DNA from: Roseateles chitinivorans
GTDB taxonomy: Bacteria; Pseudomonadota; Gammaproteobacteria; Burkholderiales; Burkholderiaceae_C
Assembly: GCF_002761755.1 (NCBI RefSeq)
Contig: NZ_PEOG01000018.1
Location: 31,480-95,479, forward strand
Direction: 5' to 3'
DNA: 64,000 nt
The notes beneath the pieces were generated by a model. The model was not told the origin of the DNA. It worked only from the letters and a program-made list of their open reading frames with translations, and searched no databases. Positions within the stretch are counted from its first letter, which is position 1. Every line of letters begins with the position of its first letter. Both the position numbers and the translations under genes were made by a program. This document shows, piece after piece, positions 21,901 to 29,828 of the stretch.

Positions 21901-23481
21901 GGCTCCGACCAGATCGCGCTGCTGAGCGTCGATCAGGTGGCGGCGCTGCGGCCCGACCAGGTCGGCGCGCTGAGCTACCAGCAGGCGGCGGCGATGACCA
22001 CCGAGCAGATCCAGGCGCTGGGCACGGCGCAGATCCTGGGCCTGACCAATGTGCAGGTGCTGGCCTGGACCAGCGACCAGATCGCGGCGCTGGACGCGCA
22101 GGACGTGGCGCTGCTGCCCGGCCGCGCGATCCGGGTGATGGACGCCGGCGACTTCGCCGGGCTGACCACCGACCAGGTCCATGCCATGACCAGCCTGCAG
22201 CTGGCCGAGATGACGACCGCGCAGCTGGCCGGATTCGGCACCGAGGACTATGCGGCGCTGAGCTCGTCGGCCTTCCGGGCGCTGGGGACGGCGACGCTGA
22301 ACGCCTTGTCGACCGAGGTGTTCGCCTCGCTCGGCTCGGACCAGGTCCACGGGCTGACGACGCAGACGCTGCGCGCGCTGCACACCGAGGCGATCGCGGC
22401 GATGCACTCCGACGCGATCGAGGCGTTGGACAGCCGCCAGGTCGCCGCGCTGACCTCCCAGCAGGTGGCGGCGATCTCGTCCGAGGGCTTCGCGACGATG
22501 TCCAGCGACGACCTGGCCGCGCTCAGCCGCGACCAGGCCCGGGCGCTGACCCTGGACCAGATCCACGCGATCGGCACCGACGCGGTCATCGGCTTCGAGA
22601 CCCGCGACCTCGCCGCGCTGAACATGGACCAGGTGCTGGCCTTCAGCACCGAGGCGCTGCATGCGATGAGCGGCGCTCAGCTCGACGCGCTGTTCCTGGC
22701 CACGCCCATCCTGCTGAACCTCGACGGCCATGGGCTGGGCACGGTCGCCGCGGCGCAGGGCGTCAGCTTCGACATGAACAACACCGGCCACGCCCAGCAA
22801 TGGGGCTGGATGGCACAGGGCAACGGGCTGCTGGCCCGCGACCTGAACGGCAACGGCCAGATCGACTCGGGCGGCGAGCTCTTCGGCAGCGGCACCGTGC
22901 TGGCCAACGGTCACCGCGCGGCCAACGGCTACGAGGCGATGCTGGCGCTCGATGCTAATGCGGACCACGTGCTGAACGCCCACGACGCCGCCTTCTCCCA
23001 GTTGCGGATCTGGGCCGACGCCAATGGCAACGGCAAGACCGACGCGGGCGAGCTGAAGTCGCTGTCCGACCTGGGCATCGTCGAGCTGGACCTGGCCGCC
23101 CGCTCGAGCTCGACCGTCGACCACGGCAACCTGGTCGGGCTGCTCTCAGGCTACAAGACCGCCGACGGCGTCACGCACCAGATGGGCGATGTCTGGTTCG
23201 CCAAGGCCACCGACGGCACGGCGGACGGCCACGCCGCGTCCGCCAGGCCGCAGGTGTCCGCCGAGGACGTTCTGGCCGCGCCCGCGGCATCGACCACCGC
23301 CCTGCTGTCCGATGCGGCGCACACCGCGGCCTCCGCCTCGGCGACGGTCTCCCCGGGGGTGACGGCAGGCCCGGCCTCGGCGCCGGAGGAGACCGCCGCC
23401 TCGGTGCACCACGCCGCGATGGCGGCCCTGCACGCCACCGCCCGGCGGCTGGAAGAGGACGGCGCGGCCCCGCTGCTCTGA
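18970..23481 (+). CDS. Second octapeptide-repeat protein with C-terminal calcium-binding segment (1503 aa)
   Basis: Paralogue of the preceding giant protein. After MATFDVGSL come 154 exact 8-residue units (18997-22692), more diverged from one another than in the first protein. A ~260-residue C-terminal part follows with the same calcium loops (LNLDGHGL, DLNGNGQIDSGGELFG, LDANADHVLNAHD, ADANGNGKTDAGE). Both proteins share an early Trp-containing third repeat (TSEDWAAF and TGPEWAML), so they arose by duplication. No signal peptide is present; type I export is the best guess. The start is the ATG at 18970, which lacks a good ribosome site, so translation may depend on read-through from upstream or on a weak site. 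A Ser/Thr/Ala-rich tail ends in RRLEEDGAAPLL, compared with KKLHDDDQNGAVPLI in the first protein, possibly a shared secretion signal. Confidence 0.82.
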   Translation: MATFDVGSLTPEEIAALTTAQLATLTGPEWAMLSAAQVVGLTTLQVHALTARQLNYLASGQLAALELQDVQALNTGALRTLTTASLAALTTDQIHALTTAQIPALTVDRLRRMDSDQFSALDSAQIAALSSVQVRGLGSQQIGLLSTEEVAVFSTASMQVLNTVQIGALSVDQLNAFSTAQIGALRGNQTRGLSGDQLSALSTDALQALSTGAIRGLTTAAVSQLSSDAVQSLDSRQIAAMTSQQFRTLGTDALVALTTEQAGALNTLQIKSLSTAQVAALEGEDLAAIGTKGLRALNSAQLGALSSDQVDALSSRQVQSLTSTQLIGVGSEQLPAFSTDELRLLSSSALIGLKPEVLGAMSAEQLGALKTLQIAMLTTRQLAALDTDDLAALSTAQLAALSSKQLQSLTTEQFHSLGTEDLAALGSATLRGLTPAQMASLSSEQIASLSGAQTGTLTTAQLRDLSDEQLAALGTAAIQALSTRVIATLTDHQLGVLSSDQLQALTSGQIRALGTAQLAAMSPEDLNALSTAQFATLTSAQFRGLTTDQVAQLEPEDFGALNATVIRSLSSAQVQALDVTLVAAFSTAQTGAMTAAQVAALTPAQLQVLAPASLQAISTLAIRGLSADQLDALGPTGLASLRDGQLAALSTAQVRTLDHDSLNALGSAHFAALTSFQLAAISTDEIGALDPTLLAAVKPIYLTALTTEQIHLLSREQVGAFGSAQTALLGTGQVAALTPTQIDALSTDGVRGLSVQALQGFTTEQLNALVPDQFAAMRTNQVAALTTTQLAALEQADLNALDSSQFSVFSSRQLAALGTDQIANLEFQDVVGLTTRALAGLSSAQIAAMNGDSIASLSNAQLAALSSKQLMGLTADQIDRLGTAQLASLGSQALLGLSSDQFGSLDLDQIGALSVKQIAALNSLQIAAMDPTALASLTTLQFAALRSSQLAALNATQIAALETQDLAVLHTTALKAMGSDQIALLSVDQVAALRPDQVGALSYQQAAAMTTEQIQALGTAQILGLTNVQVLAWTSDQIAALDAQDVALLPGRAIRVMDAGDFAGLTTDQVHAMTSLQLAEMTTAQLAGFGTEDYAALSSSAFRALGTATLNALSTEVFASLGSDQVHGLTTQTLRALHTEAIAAMHSDAIEALDSRQVAALTSQQVAAISSEGFATMSSDDLAALSRDQARALTLDQIHAIGTDAVIGFETRDLAALNMDQVLAFSTEALHAMSGAQLDALFLATPILLNLDGHGLGTVAAAQGVSFDMNNTGHAQQWGWMAQGNGLLARDLNGNGQIDSGGELFGSGTVLANGHRAANGYEAMLALDANADHVLNAHDAAFSQLRIWADANGNGKTDAGELKSLSDLGIVELDLAARSSSTVDHGNLVGLLSGYKTADGVTHQMGDVWFAKATDGTADGHAASARPQVSAEDVLAAPAASTTALLSDAAHTAASASATVSPGVTAGPASAPEETAASVHHAAMAALHATARRLEEDGAAPLL
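18997..22692 (+). repeat. 154 diverged 24-bp (8-aa) repeats, 17-repeat super-period retained
   Basis: 3696 bp is exactly 154 x 24. Counting octads from the first, Asp at position 4 appears at numbers 8, 35, 48, 52, 65, 69, 99, 103 and 120. Modulo 17 these fall at 8, 1, 14, 1, 14, 1, 14, 1 and 1, the same positions as in the first protein. The SSKQLMGL-TADQIDRL pair at octads 108-109 also falls at super-unit positions 6-7. The DNA is no longer near-identical between units. Confidence 0.85.
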
Positions 23482-23560
23482 CCCCTGAGCGCGGGACTGG
23501 GCCGGACCCATCCCCCTTATCGGCGTATGGCCCTCGGGACGAGGGGACACAATCGGCCGG

Positions 23561-24715
23561 ATGAAGACACTCTGCATCGAGGGCTGGCGGGGGGTGAACC
23601 ACTCCATCGCGATGGTCAACCAGAACCAGATCCTGGAGATGGTGAAGGACCCGCGGTTCGAGCTGTTCCACCGGGACGCGCCCTTCTTCATGCCGCATTG
23701 GGACAAGGGCAAGCTGGACTCGGGCTTCGCGCCGGAGGAGCGCGCCATCATCGACGCGCTGCCCGATCCCGGTGACCGGGTGATGGACGTGCGGCTGCGC
23801 ATCGCCTCGCCGGTGCGGCTGGGCGATCCGGCGGCCGCGCGCCGCAACGCGACCTTCGTCGTCACCGAGTTCGGCCTGTCCGGCAAGAGCTTCGACCCGC
23901 CCGAGATGCCGCCCGCCGCACTGACCCAGGGCGACGACTTCGTCGTCACGCCGACCCGCTGGTCCAAGGCGCGGCTGGTGGACTACGGCTTCGAGGCCGA
24001 CAAGGTCCTGGTCGTGCCGCACGGCTACAAGACCGACACCTTCTTCCCGATGACGCCGGAGCAGCGCCAGGCCGCCCGCGCGGCGCTGGGCATGCAGCCG
24101 CACGAAACGGTGTTCACCAACGTCGGCGTGGCGACCTGGAACAAGGGCATCGACCTGCTGCTGCTGGCCTTCGCCGAGCTGCGCCTGAAGGGCCTGCCGG
24201 TGCGGCTGATCCTCAAGGACCATCAGGGCCTGTACGGCATCGGCGTCGAGCGCCTCTTCGCCGAACTGGCGACCCGGGCGCCGGCGCTGAACTCGCCCCA
24301 GGTACGCGAGGGCATCGCGATCCTGTCGACCAGCCTGAACCTGCCGCAGTTGCGCTCGCTGTACGCGCTGTCCGACGCCTATGTCTCGCCCTACCGCGCG
24401 GAAGGTTTCAACCTGCCGGTGCTGGAGGCGATGGGCTGTGGCACGCATGTGATCGTCAGCGGCGGCGGCGCCACCGACGACTTCACCCCGCCCGAGCTGT
24501 GCCACCGCCTGCACAGCCGCCCCGGCACCGCGGCCGACGCGCCGCAGCCGGTCGGCGCCTTCGTCGTGCCCGACCTGGACGACCTGCGCGAGGCGATGCT
24601 GCAGGTCGTCGAGCAGCGCCTGACGCCGGCGCCGCGCCGCGAGGCCGCCCGGCAGCGGCTGGAACAGCGCTTCTCCTGGGGCACGGTCACGAAGCAGCTG
24701 CTGGACCTGATGTGA
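23561..24715 (+). CDS. Glycosyltransferase, GT4-like (GT-B fold)
   Basis: The 384-aa protein has the C-terminal signature of retaining GT-B glycosyltransferases: a strand-loop FTNVGVATWNKGIDLLLLAFAEL for nucleotide-sugar binding and the E-x7-E-like motif EGFNLPVLEAMGCG. It should transfer a sugar from a nucleotide donor in the cytoplasm. Donor and acceptor cannot be read from sequence. It starts 79 bp after the second repeat-protein gene, and its stop TGA is one base from the next ATG, so at least two genes are co-transcribed. Lack of LPS or capsule export genes nearby makes the adjacent Ser/Thr-rich repeat proteins plausible acceptors; this is inference. Confidence 0.85.
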   Translation: MKTLCIEGWRGVNHSIAMVNQNQILEMVKDPRFELFHRDAPFFMPHWDKGKLDSGFAPEERAIIDALPDPGDRVMDVRLRIASPVRLGDPAAARRNATFVVTEFGLSGKSFDPPEMPPAALTQGDDFVVTPTRWSKARLVDYGFEADKVLVVPHGYKTDTFFPMTPEQRQAARAALGMQPHETVFTNVGVATWNKGIDLLLLAFAELRLKGLPVRLILKDHQGLYGIGVERLFAELATRAPALNSPQVREGIAILSTSLNLPQLRSLYALSDAYVSPYRAEGFNLPVLEAMGCGTHVIVSGGGATDDFTPPELCHRLHSRPGTAADAPQPVGAFVVPDLDDLREAMLQVVEQRLTPAPRREAARQRLEQRFSWGTVTKQLLDLM

Positions 24716-24716
24716 G

Positions 24717-25478
24717 ATGAGCACCGCCGCCAAGCCCAGCATCGCCGTCGCCATCGTCGACACCGACCTGCATGTCCTGGCGCGCCAGGCGCTGCTGCAC
24801 AGCATGCGGCAGATGGAGCTGCAGGGCCTGCCCTTCAGCCAGGTGCTGATCTACTCCGACAAGCCGGAGCTCTGGCCCGGCCTGCCGGTGATCCCGGTGC
24901 CGACGCTGCGCTCGATCGCGGAGTACAACCTGCTGATCACCCGCGAGCTGGCCAAGCACCTCAGCGCCGACCATGTGCTGGTGATCCAGTACGACGGCTT
25001 CGTGCTCAACGCCGACCAGTTCTCGCCGCACTTCCTGCACTACGACTACATCGGCGCGCCCTGGCCCAACTACGAGGTCAACGAGGTCGGCAACGGCGGC
25101 TTCTCCTGGCGCTCGCGCCGGCTGGTGCATGCGGTCGCTCAGCTGGACTATCCGGACCCGACCGAGGCCGAGGACCTCTACATCTGCCGCACGATGCGCG
25201 AGACGCTGGAGCGCGCCGGCTGCCGCTTCGCGCCCAAGGCGATCGCCTCGCACTTCTCGGTCGAGTTCCCGGCGGTGCCCTACCCGACCTTCGGCTTCCA
25301 CGGCATCTTCCACCTGCCGATGGTCTACCGCGAGATGCCCGACTTCCTGCTGGAGCATCTCTCCGACCGGATCATCAAGACACGCAGCGGCTTCCTGCTG
25401 CCCGGTTTCCAGGCGGTTTCCCCGGCCGCGGCCGAGAAGCTCCAGCAGCGGCTGGCGTCACTGAACGCGGCGCATTGA
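24717..25478 (+). CDS. DUF5672-family protein, probable glycosyltransferase-like
   Basis: The 253-aa protein matches the DUF5672 pattern: SQVLIYSDKPELW, then VLVIQYDGFVLNADQFSPHFLHYDYIGAPWP, then VGNGGFSWRSRRLV. The IQYDG element resembles the DxD-type metal/nucleotide-sugar site of GT-A enzymes, and DUF5672 proteins are usually found in glycan clusters. No activity has been firmly assigned to the family as far as I know. It lies one base after the first glycosyltransferase and 58 bp before a third transferase-like gene, so the three probably work on one glycan. Confidence 0.8.
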   Translation: MSTAAKPSIAVAIVDTDLHVLARQALLHSMRQMELQGLPFSQVLIYSDKPELWPGLPVIPVPTLRSIAEYNLLITRELAKHLSADHVLVIQYDGFVLNADQFSPHFLHYDYIGAPWPNYEVNEVGNGGFSWRSRRLVHAVAQLDYPDPTEAEDLYICRTMRETLERAGCRFAPKAIASHFSVEFPAVPYPTFGFHGIFHLPMVYREMPDFLLEHLSDRIIKTRSGFLLPGFQAVSPAAAEKLQQRLASLNAAH

Positions 25479-25536
25479 GCACCCGGCCGCCCATCTTTCC
25501 CTTCCCAAGAACGACCACCGATCCACAAGGCCACCG

Positions 25537-26544
25537 ATGAACGCGAAGCAGCAGATCGTCATCCTGATTCCCCACGGCGTGCAGACCGGCGGGCCGGAGG
25601 CCTTGCACCAGCTGTCGGACTCGCTGATCCGCCAGGGCCACGATGCGCGCGTCTGGTACGTGCTGCCCACCGACCTGCCGGCCGTCGACGACCTGTTCCG
25701 CCGCAACGGCCTGGGCGCCGGCACGGTGCTCAAGCTGCAGCCGCGGCCCAACACCGTCGCCGACTACGACAAGTACCAGGTGCGGCTGGCCGAGGAGATC
25801 GCGATGACGCCCGATACCTGCGTCGTCCTGGCCGAGACCTATGTGCATTGGCTGCGCTACTTCCAGCCCTGCACGCCGATGGTCTGGTGGCTGAGCATCG
25901 ACAACGCCTTCGAATACCTGTCGGTCAACAAGATCAACCTGAACCTGCTGCGCAGCGAGCGCGTCCTGCACACCTACCAGTCGAGCTATGCGCGCGACGT
26001 CATCCGGGCGCTGGGCTGCAACCGCACGCTGCCGCTGTCGGACTACACGCCTGGCAAGCCGGTGCCGGCCGCGGGCGAGCCGGTCTTCGAGACCGCCGCC
26101 AAGACCGACATCGCCCTCAATGCCAACCACAAGGTGGTCTACGACGTGGCCGCGATCGCCGCCCGGCTGGAGCGCGAGAACGGCTGCAAGGTCCACCTGA
26201 TCCGCGGCCTGACCCGGGCGCAGGTCTACGAGGCTTTGGGGCGCAGCAAGCTCTTCATCGATCTGGGCACCTTCCCCGGCAAGGACCGGCTGGCGCGCGA
26301 GGCGCTGATGCGCGACTGCTGCGTCTTCGCGCTGGACGTGGGCGCCGCGCGCGACTATGCGCTGCCCGAGGAGTGCTATTTCAAGCCGGACCAGGTGGAT
26401 CAGGTCTTCACCGGCGCCGCCGGCCTGATGCGCGATTTCGAGCTCTACCTGGAACTGTCGCGCCCGGCGCGACAAGCGGTGCTGCGCGAGCGGATGATCT
26501 TCGAGCGCGAGGTCGCGGGCCTGGCGCACGCCTTCGCCGCCTGA
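25537..26544 (+). CDS. Glycosyltransferase-like protein (GT-B fold)
   Basis: The 335-aa protein opens with a Rossmann strand and a glycine-rich acceptor loop (IVILIPHGVQTGGPEALHQLSDSL) common to GT4 enzymes. Its C-terminal half holds FIDLGTFPGKDRLAREALMRDCCVFALDVGAARDYALPEE, which occupies the place of the E-x7-E nucleotide-sugar site. Overall similarity to well-known GT4 members is weak, and several motifs are degenerate. It follows the DUF5672 gene with an AAGG ribosome site. Membership in the transferase trio downstream of the repeat proteins is the main functional clue. A sugar-nucleotide-binding partner without catalysis cannot be excluded. Confidence 0.72.
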   Translation: MNAKQQIVILIPHGVQTGGPEALHQLSDSLIRQGHDARVWYVLPTDLPAVDDLFRRNGLGAGTVLKLQPRPNTVADYDKYQVRLAEEIAMTPDTCVVLAETYVHWLRYFQPCTPMVWWLSIDNAFEYLSVNKINLNLLRSERVLHTYQSSYARDVIRALGCNRTLPLSDYTPGKPVPAAGEPVFETAAKTDIALNANHKVVYDVAAIAARLERENGCKVHLIRGLTRAQVYEALGRSKLFIDLGTFPGKDRLAREALMRDCCVFALDVGAARDYALPEECYFKPDQVDQVFTGAAGLMRDFELYLELSRPARQAVLRERMIFEREVAGLAHAFAA

Positions 26545-26721
26545 ACCCGTCCCTCCCCGTCCGCCCCGTCAGGGTTTCCCCCTCCCCCGCCTGACGGCGG
26601 ATGTAGGGGATCGCCCTTCATGCGAAATGGCGAGGCCCGCATTGAGAAAGCGCGGGACGGCGCCGAAGATGAGAGGGGACCGCGGACAGCGGCCTCGGGC
26701 ATCCATCAGGGAGGAACACCA

Positions 26722-28299
26722 ATGAACATCTCGGGCCTCAAGGTCAAGACCAAGCTGTGGGCCGGATTCGGCGTGATGGCGATGATCGTCGCCGCCGTGT
26801 CCGGCGCGGCGCTGCACTGGCTGAACCAGTCGAGCTCGCGCGTCGAGAACTACCTGCAGGGCGTGGCCGCGCGCGAGCGGCTGGTCGTCGAGCTGCAATC
26901 CGCGGCGAAGTCGCGGGCCATCGCGGCGCGCAACCTGGTGCTGGTGAGCACGCCGCAGGACCGTGCGATGGAGCTGCAGTCCGTCACCCGCTCGCATGAG
27001 GCGGTGCAGCAGTCGCTGGACCGGCTCAAGCGCCACCTGGCCGCCGCGACCGATGCGACGGCGCAGGACCGGACGCTCTACGACAAGGTCGACGCGATCG
27101 AGCAGCAGTACGGCAAGGTCGCGCTGGCGATCGTCGGTCTGGCCAAGGACGACCGGCGCGACGAGGCCATCGCCAAGATGAACGCGGAATGCCGGCCGCT
27201 GCTGGCGGCGCTGCTGACGGCCACCGGCGACTTCATCCGCTACGAGGACGAGCGCTCGGCCGCCGAGACCCAGGCCGCGACCGAGCTGTTCGCGCACGAC
27301 CGGCTGCTGCTGATCGCCACCGCGCTGCTGTCTGCCGGCATCGCGGGCGTGCTGGGCTGGCTGATCAGCCAAGCCGTCACCCGGCCGCTGAACCGCGCGA
27401 TCCAGGTCGCGCAGTCGGTGGCCGACGGCGACCTGCGCGACGAGATCCAGGTCGAGGGCCGCGACGAGTTGAGCCAGCTGCTGTCTGCGCTCAAGGCGAT
27501 GAGCGGCAACCTGTCGACGATGGTCTCGAACGTGCGGCAGGCCGCCGACGGCATCGCGACCGCGTCGACCCAGATCGCCACCGGCAACCAGGATCTGTCC
27601 AGCCGCACCGAATCGCAGGCCGGCGCGCTGCAGCAGACGGCCTCCTCGATGGCGCAGATGACCGAGACGGTGCAGGTCAATGCCGAGACCTCGCGCAAGG
27701 CCACCGGCCTGGCGGATGCCGCGGCGCAGGTCGCCGGCCAGGGCGGCGAGGTGGTGGACCGTGTCATCACCACGATGGCGGCCATCACCGGCTCCAGCAA
27801 GCGCATCGGCGACATCACCGGCGTGATCGACGGCATCGCCTTCCAGACCAACATCCTGGCGCTGAACGCCGCGGTCGAGGCGGCGCGCGCCGGGGAACAG
27901 GGCCGCGGCTTCGCGGTCGTGGCCAGCGAGGTGCGCGCGCTCGCGCAGCGCAGCGCGCAGGCGGCCAAGGAGATCAAGACGCTGATCTCGGACAGCGTCG
28001 AGAAGGTCGATGCCGGCGGCATGCTGGTGCAGGAGGCGGGTCGCACGATGGGCGAGGTGCTCGCCCAGGTGCGCAAGGTCACCGACCTGATGGGCGAGAT
28101 CAACGCGTCCACCGAGCAGCAGACCCAGGGCATCGTGCAGGTCAACGAGGCGGTGGCGGCGATCGATCGCGGCACCCAGCAGAACGCGGCGCTGGTCGAG
28201 GAAAGCGCCGCGGCGGCCGAGAGCCTGCGCCAGCAGGCGCTGGCGCTGACCGAGGCGATCGCCAGGTTCAAGGTGCGCGGCGGTATCGCGGGCGCCTGA
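26722..28299 (+). CDS. Methyl-accepting chemotaxis protein
   Basis: A 525-aa inner-membrane receptor. A first membrane helix (about residues 11-31, AGFGVMAMIVAAVSGAAL) and a second (about 193-215, LLIATALLSAGIAGVLGWL) enclose a helical periplasmic sensor of the four-helix-bundle type. A HAMP segment and the long signalling coiled coil follow. The highly conserved tip FQTNILALNAAVEAARAGEQ lies near residue 375 and contacts CheA/CheW. The C-terminus lacks the NWETF tether for CheR/CheB. The ATG at 26722 has GGGAGG eight bases upstream. The ligand is unknown. No other chemotaxis genes are adjacent except the partial CheY-like gene at the window start, 26 kb away. Confidence 0.93.
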   Translation: MNISGLKVKTKLWAGFGVMAMIVAAVSGAALHWLNQSSSRVENYLQGVAARERLVVELQSAAKSRAIAARNLVLVSTPQDRAMELQSVTRSHEAVQQSLDRLKRHLAAATDATAQDRTLYDKVDAIEQQYGKVALAIVGLAKDDRRDEAIAKMNAECRPLLAALLTATGDFIRYEDERSAAETQAATELFAHDRLLLIATALLSAGIAGVLGWLISQAVTRPLNRAIQVAQSVADGDLRDEIQVEGRDELSQLLSALKAMSGNLSTMVSNVRQAADGIATASTQIATGNQDLSSRTESQAGALQQTASSMAQMTETVQVNAETSRKATGLADAAAQVAGQGGEVVDRVITTMAAITGSSKRIGDITGVIDGIAFQTNILALNAAVEAARAGEQGRGFAVVASEVRALAQRSAQAAKEIKTLISDSVEKVDAGGMLVQEAGRTMGEVLAQVRKVTDLMGEINASTEQQTQGIVQVNEAVAAIDRGTQQNAALVEESAAAAESLRQQALALTEAIARFKVRGGIAGA

Positions 28300-28386
28300 A
28301 CACCGCGCCGGCTGGAACGTCCGGAAGGGCCGCAAGGGCCGGAGGGCCGGAAGTCGCCGCGCGGGCTGCCGGCCTGACGCTCAGCG

Positions 28387-29679
28387 TCAGGCCTTGCCGC
28401 TCTTGTCGGCCTTCTCCGTCTTGTCCGTCTTGTCCGTCCTGCCAGCCTTGCCGACCGCGCCGGCCGCCTTGACCGCCGGCCGCGCGTTGCGCACCCGATT
28501 GGCGAGGAACACCTCGCCGATGTCCAGCGTGCTCTCGTGGCCGACATGCTGCGCGCAGGTTCCCAGCCACTTGTCGGCCGCGTCGCGACCGAGCACGAAC
28601 AACGTGGTCAGCAGCCGCGGATCGGTGTTGAGCTTGCTCGACGCGCCGAACGGCGCCAGGCCGTCCTCGTCGGCGATGCGGTGCAGCCGCATCTGCTTGT
28701 AGCGCGTCGGATCGATGCGCCGATCGCGCAGCAGCCGCTGCACGAAGGCGATCGCACGCAGCTCCGCCACCAGGCTCGCGTTGAAGGTGATCTCGTTGAT
28801 GCGGTCGTCGATCTCGGCCGCCGTCCGCGGAATGCCCTCATGCTCGCGCGGATTGATCTGGATGAGCAGCACGTCGTCCGAGGCGGTGCCGTAGACCAGC
28901 GGCCACAGCGCCGGGTTGCCCGAGAAGCCGCCGTCCCAGAACGGCTCGCCGTCGATCACCACCGTCTGCGCGCTGTGCGGCAGGCAGGCCGAGGCCATCA
29001 GCGCCTCGATGCCCAGGTCCTCGCCGCTGAACACCCGCGGCTGGCCGGTGCGCACCGAGGTGGCGGTGACGAAGACCTTGATCGGCCCCTCCCGCAGCGC
29101 GTCGACATCGACATGGCGCCGGACGATGTCCCGCAGCGGGTCGAGGTTGAAGGGATTGAGCTGGTACGGGCTCCACAGCCGCAGCCAGGCGTCCCAGGCG
29201 GCCATGCCCGGCCAGGCGCTGCGGTTGAAGACCCAGGCCGGCGTCTCCCGCCGCGCGGCGTCCTCCGGCCCCTGGGTCTCGCCGACGACGCCGAAGCAGG
29301 CCGGCACGCCCGACACGTCCTGCCAGAAGCGCGACAGCGCCTGGCGGGCGCCGAGCGCTCCGCCCCGGGCGAAGCCGGTGGCCATGACCGCGGCGTTCAT
29401 CGCGCCGGCGCTGGTGCCCGACACGCCGTCGATGCGCAGGCGGCCGTCCTCGAGCAGCCGGTCCAGCACGCCCCAGGTGAAGGCGCCGTGCGAGCCGCCC
29501 CCTTGCAGCGCGAGGTCGATGACGCGCGGTTCGCCTGCCCCGGCGGCAGTCGGGCGCTTGGGGACCGGGACCTCGAGGACGCCCTCGGCGCCGGCTTCGC
29601 CGGTGGGGCCGACGCCGCCGGAGATGGCGGCGGGCAAGGCGCGGGAACCGCGGCGGCGCGGGCGGGAGGACGTCGTCAT
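28387..29679 (-). CDS. Patatin-like phospholipase
   Basis: A 430-aa serine lipase/acyl hydrolase. The oxyanion loop GGGSHG (residues 60-65), the nucleophile elbow GTSAG (Ser90) and the catalytic Asp in DGG (Asp249) form the Ser-Asp dyad of patatins. A roughly 50-residue Gly/Pro-rich N-terminal extension precedes the domain. The tail is low complexity (TDKTDKTEKADKSGKA), encoded by imperfect 9-bp repeats. No signal peptide is visible, so it likely acts in the cytoplasm or at the inner membrane on phospholipids, or is exported by a non-Sec route. It lies convergent to the chemoreceptor, 87 bp away, and no functional link is evident. Confidence 0.88.
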   Translation of the reverse strand: MTTSSRPRRRGSRALPAAISGGVGPTGEAGAEGVLEVPVPKRPTAAGAGEPRVIDLALQGGGSHGAFTWGVLDRLLEDGRLRIDGVSGTSAGAMNAAVMATGFARGGALGARQALSRFWQDVSGVPACFGVVGETQGPEDAARRETPAWVFNRSAWPGMAAWDAWLRLWSPYQLNPFNLDPLRDIVRRHVDVDALREGPIKVFVTATSVRTGQPRVFSGEDLGIEALMASACLPHSAQTVVIDGEPFWDGGFSGNPALWPLVYGTASDDVLLIQINPREHEGIPRTAAEIDDRINEITFNASLVAELRAIAFVQRLLRDRRIDPTRYKQMRLHRIADEDGLAPFGASSKLNTDPRLLTTLFVLGRDAADKWLGTCAQHVGHESTLDIGEVFLANRVRNARPAVKAAGAVGKAGRTDKTDKTEKADKSGKA

Positions 29680-29828
29680 GTCGTAGCGGTCGGGAAGCGC
29701 GCCGGTCGGCGGCGGAACCCGCAGCCTACCGTGACGGCGTGTCGTTTGGGCAGCGGCCGCCCGCGCGCGGCCGCGAGCCGCCCTCGCGTTCCCTCAGGCC
29801 GAAGCGTGACCGCCTCCGCCCCGGGGGC

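Noticed and set aside
18769..23124. 1451-codon antisense frame over the second repeat gene
   Set aside because: Same repeat artefact; the composition (Arg, Gln, Gly, Leu) is a mirror of the octapeptide coding strand and the calcium loops are on the plus strand.
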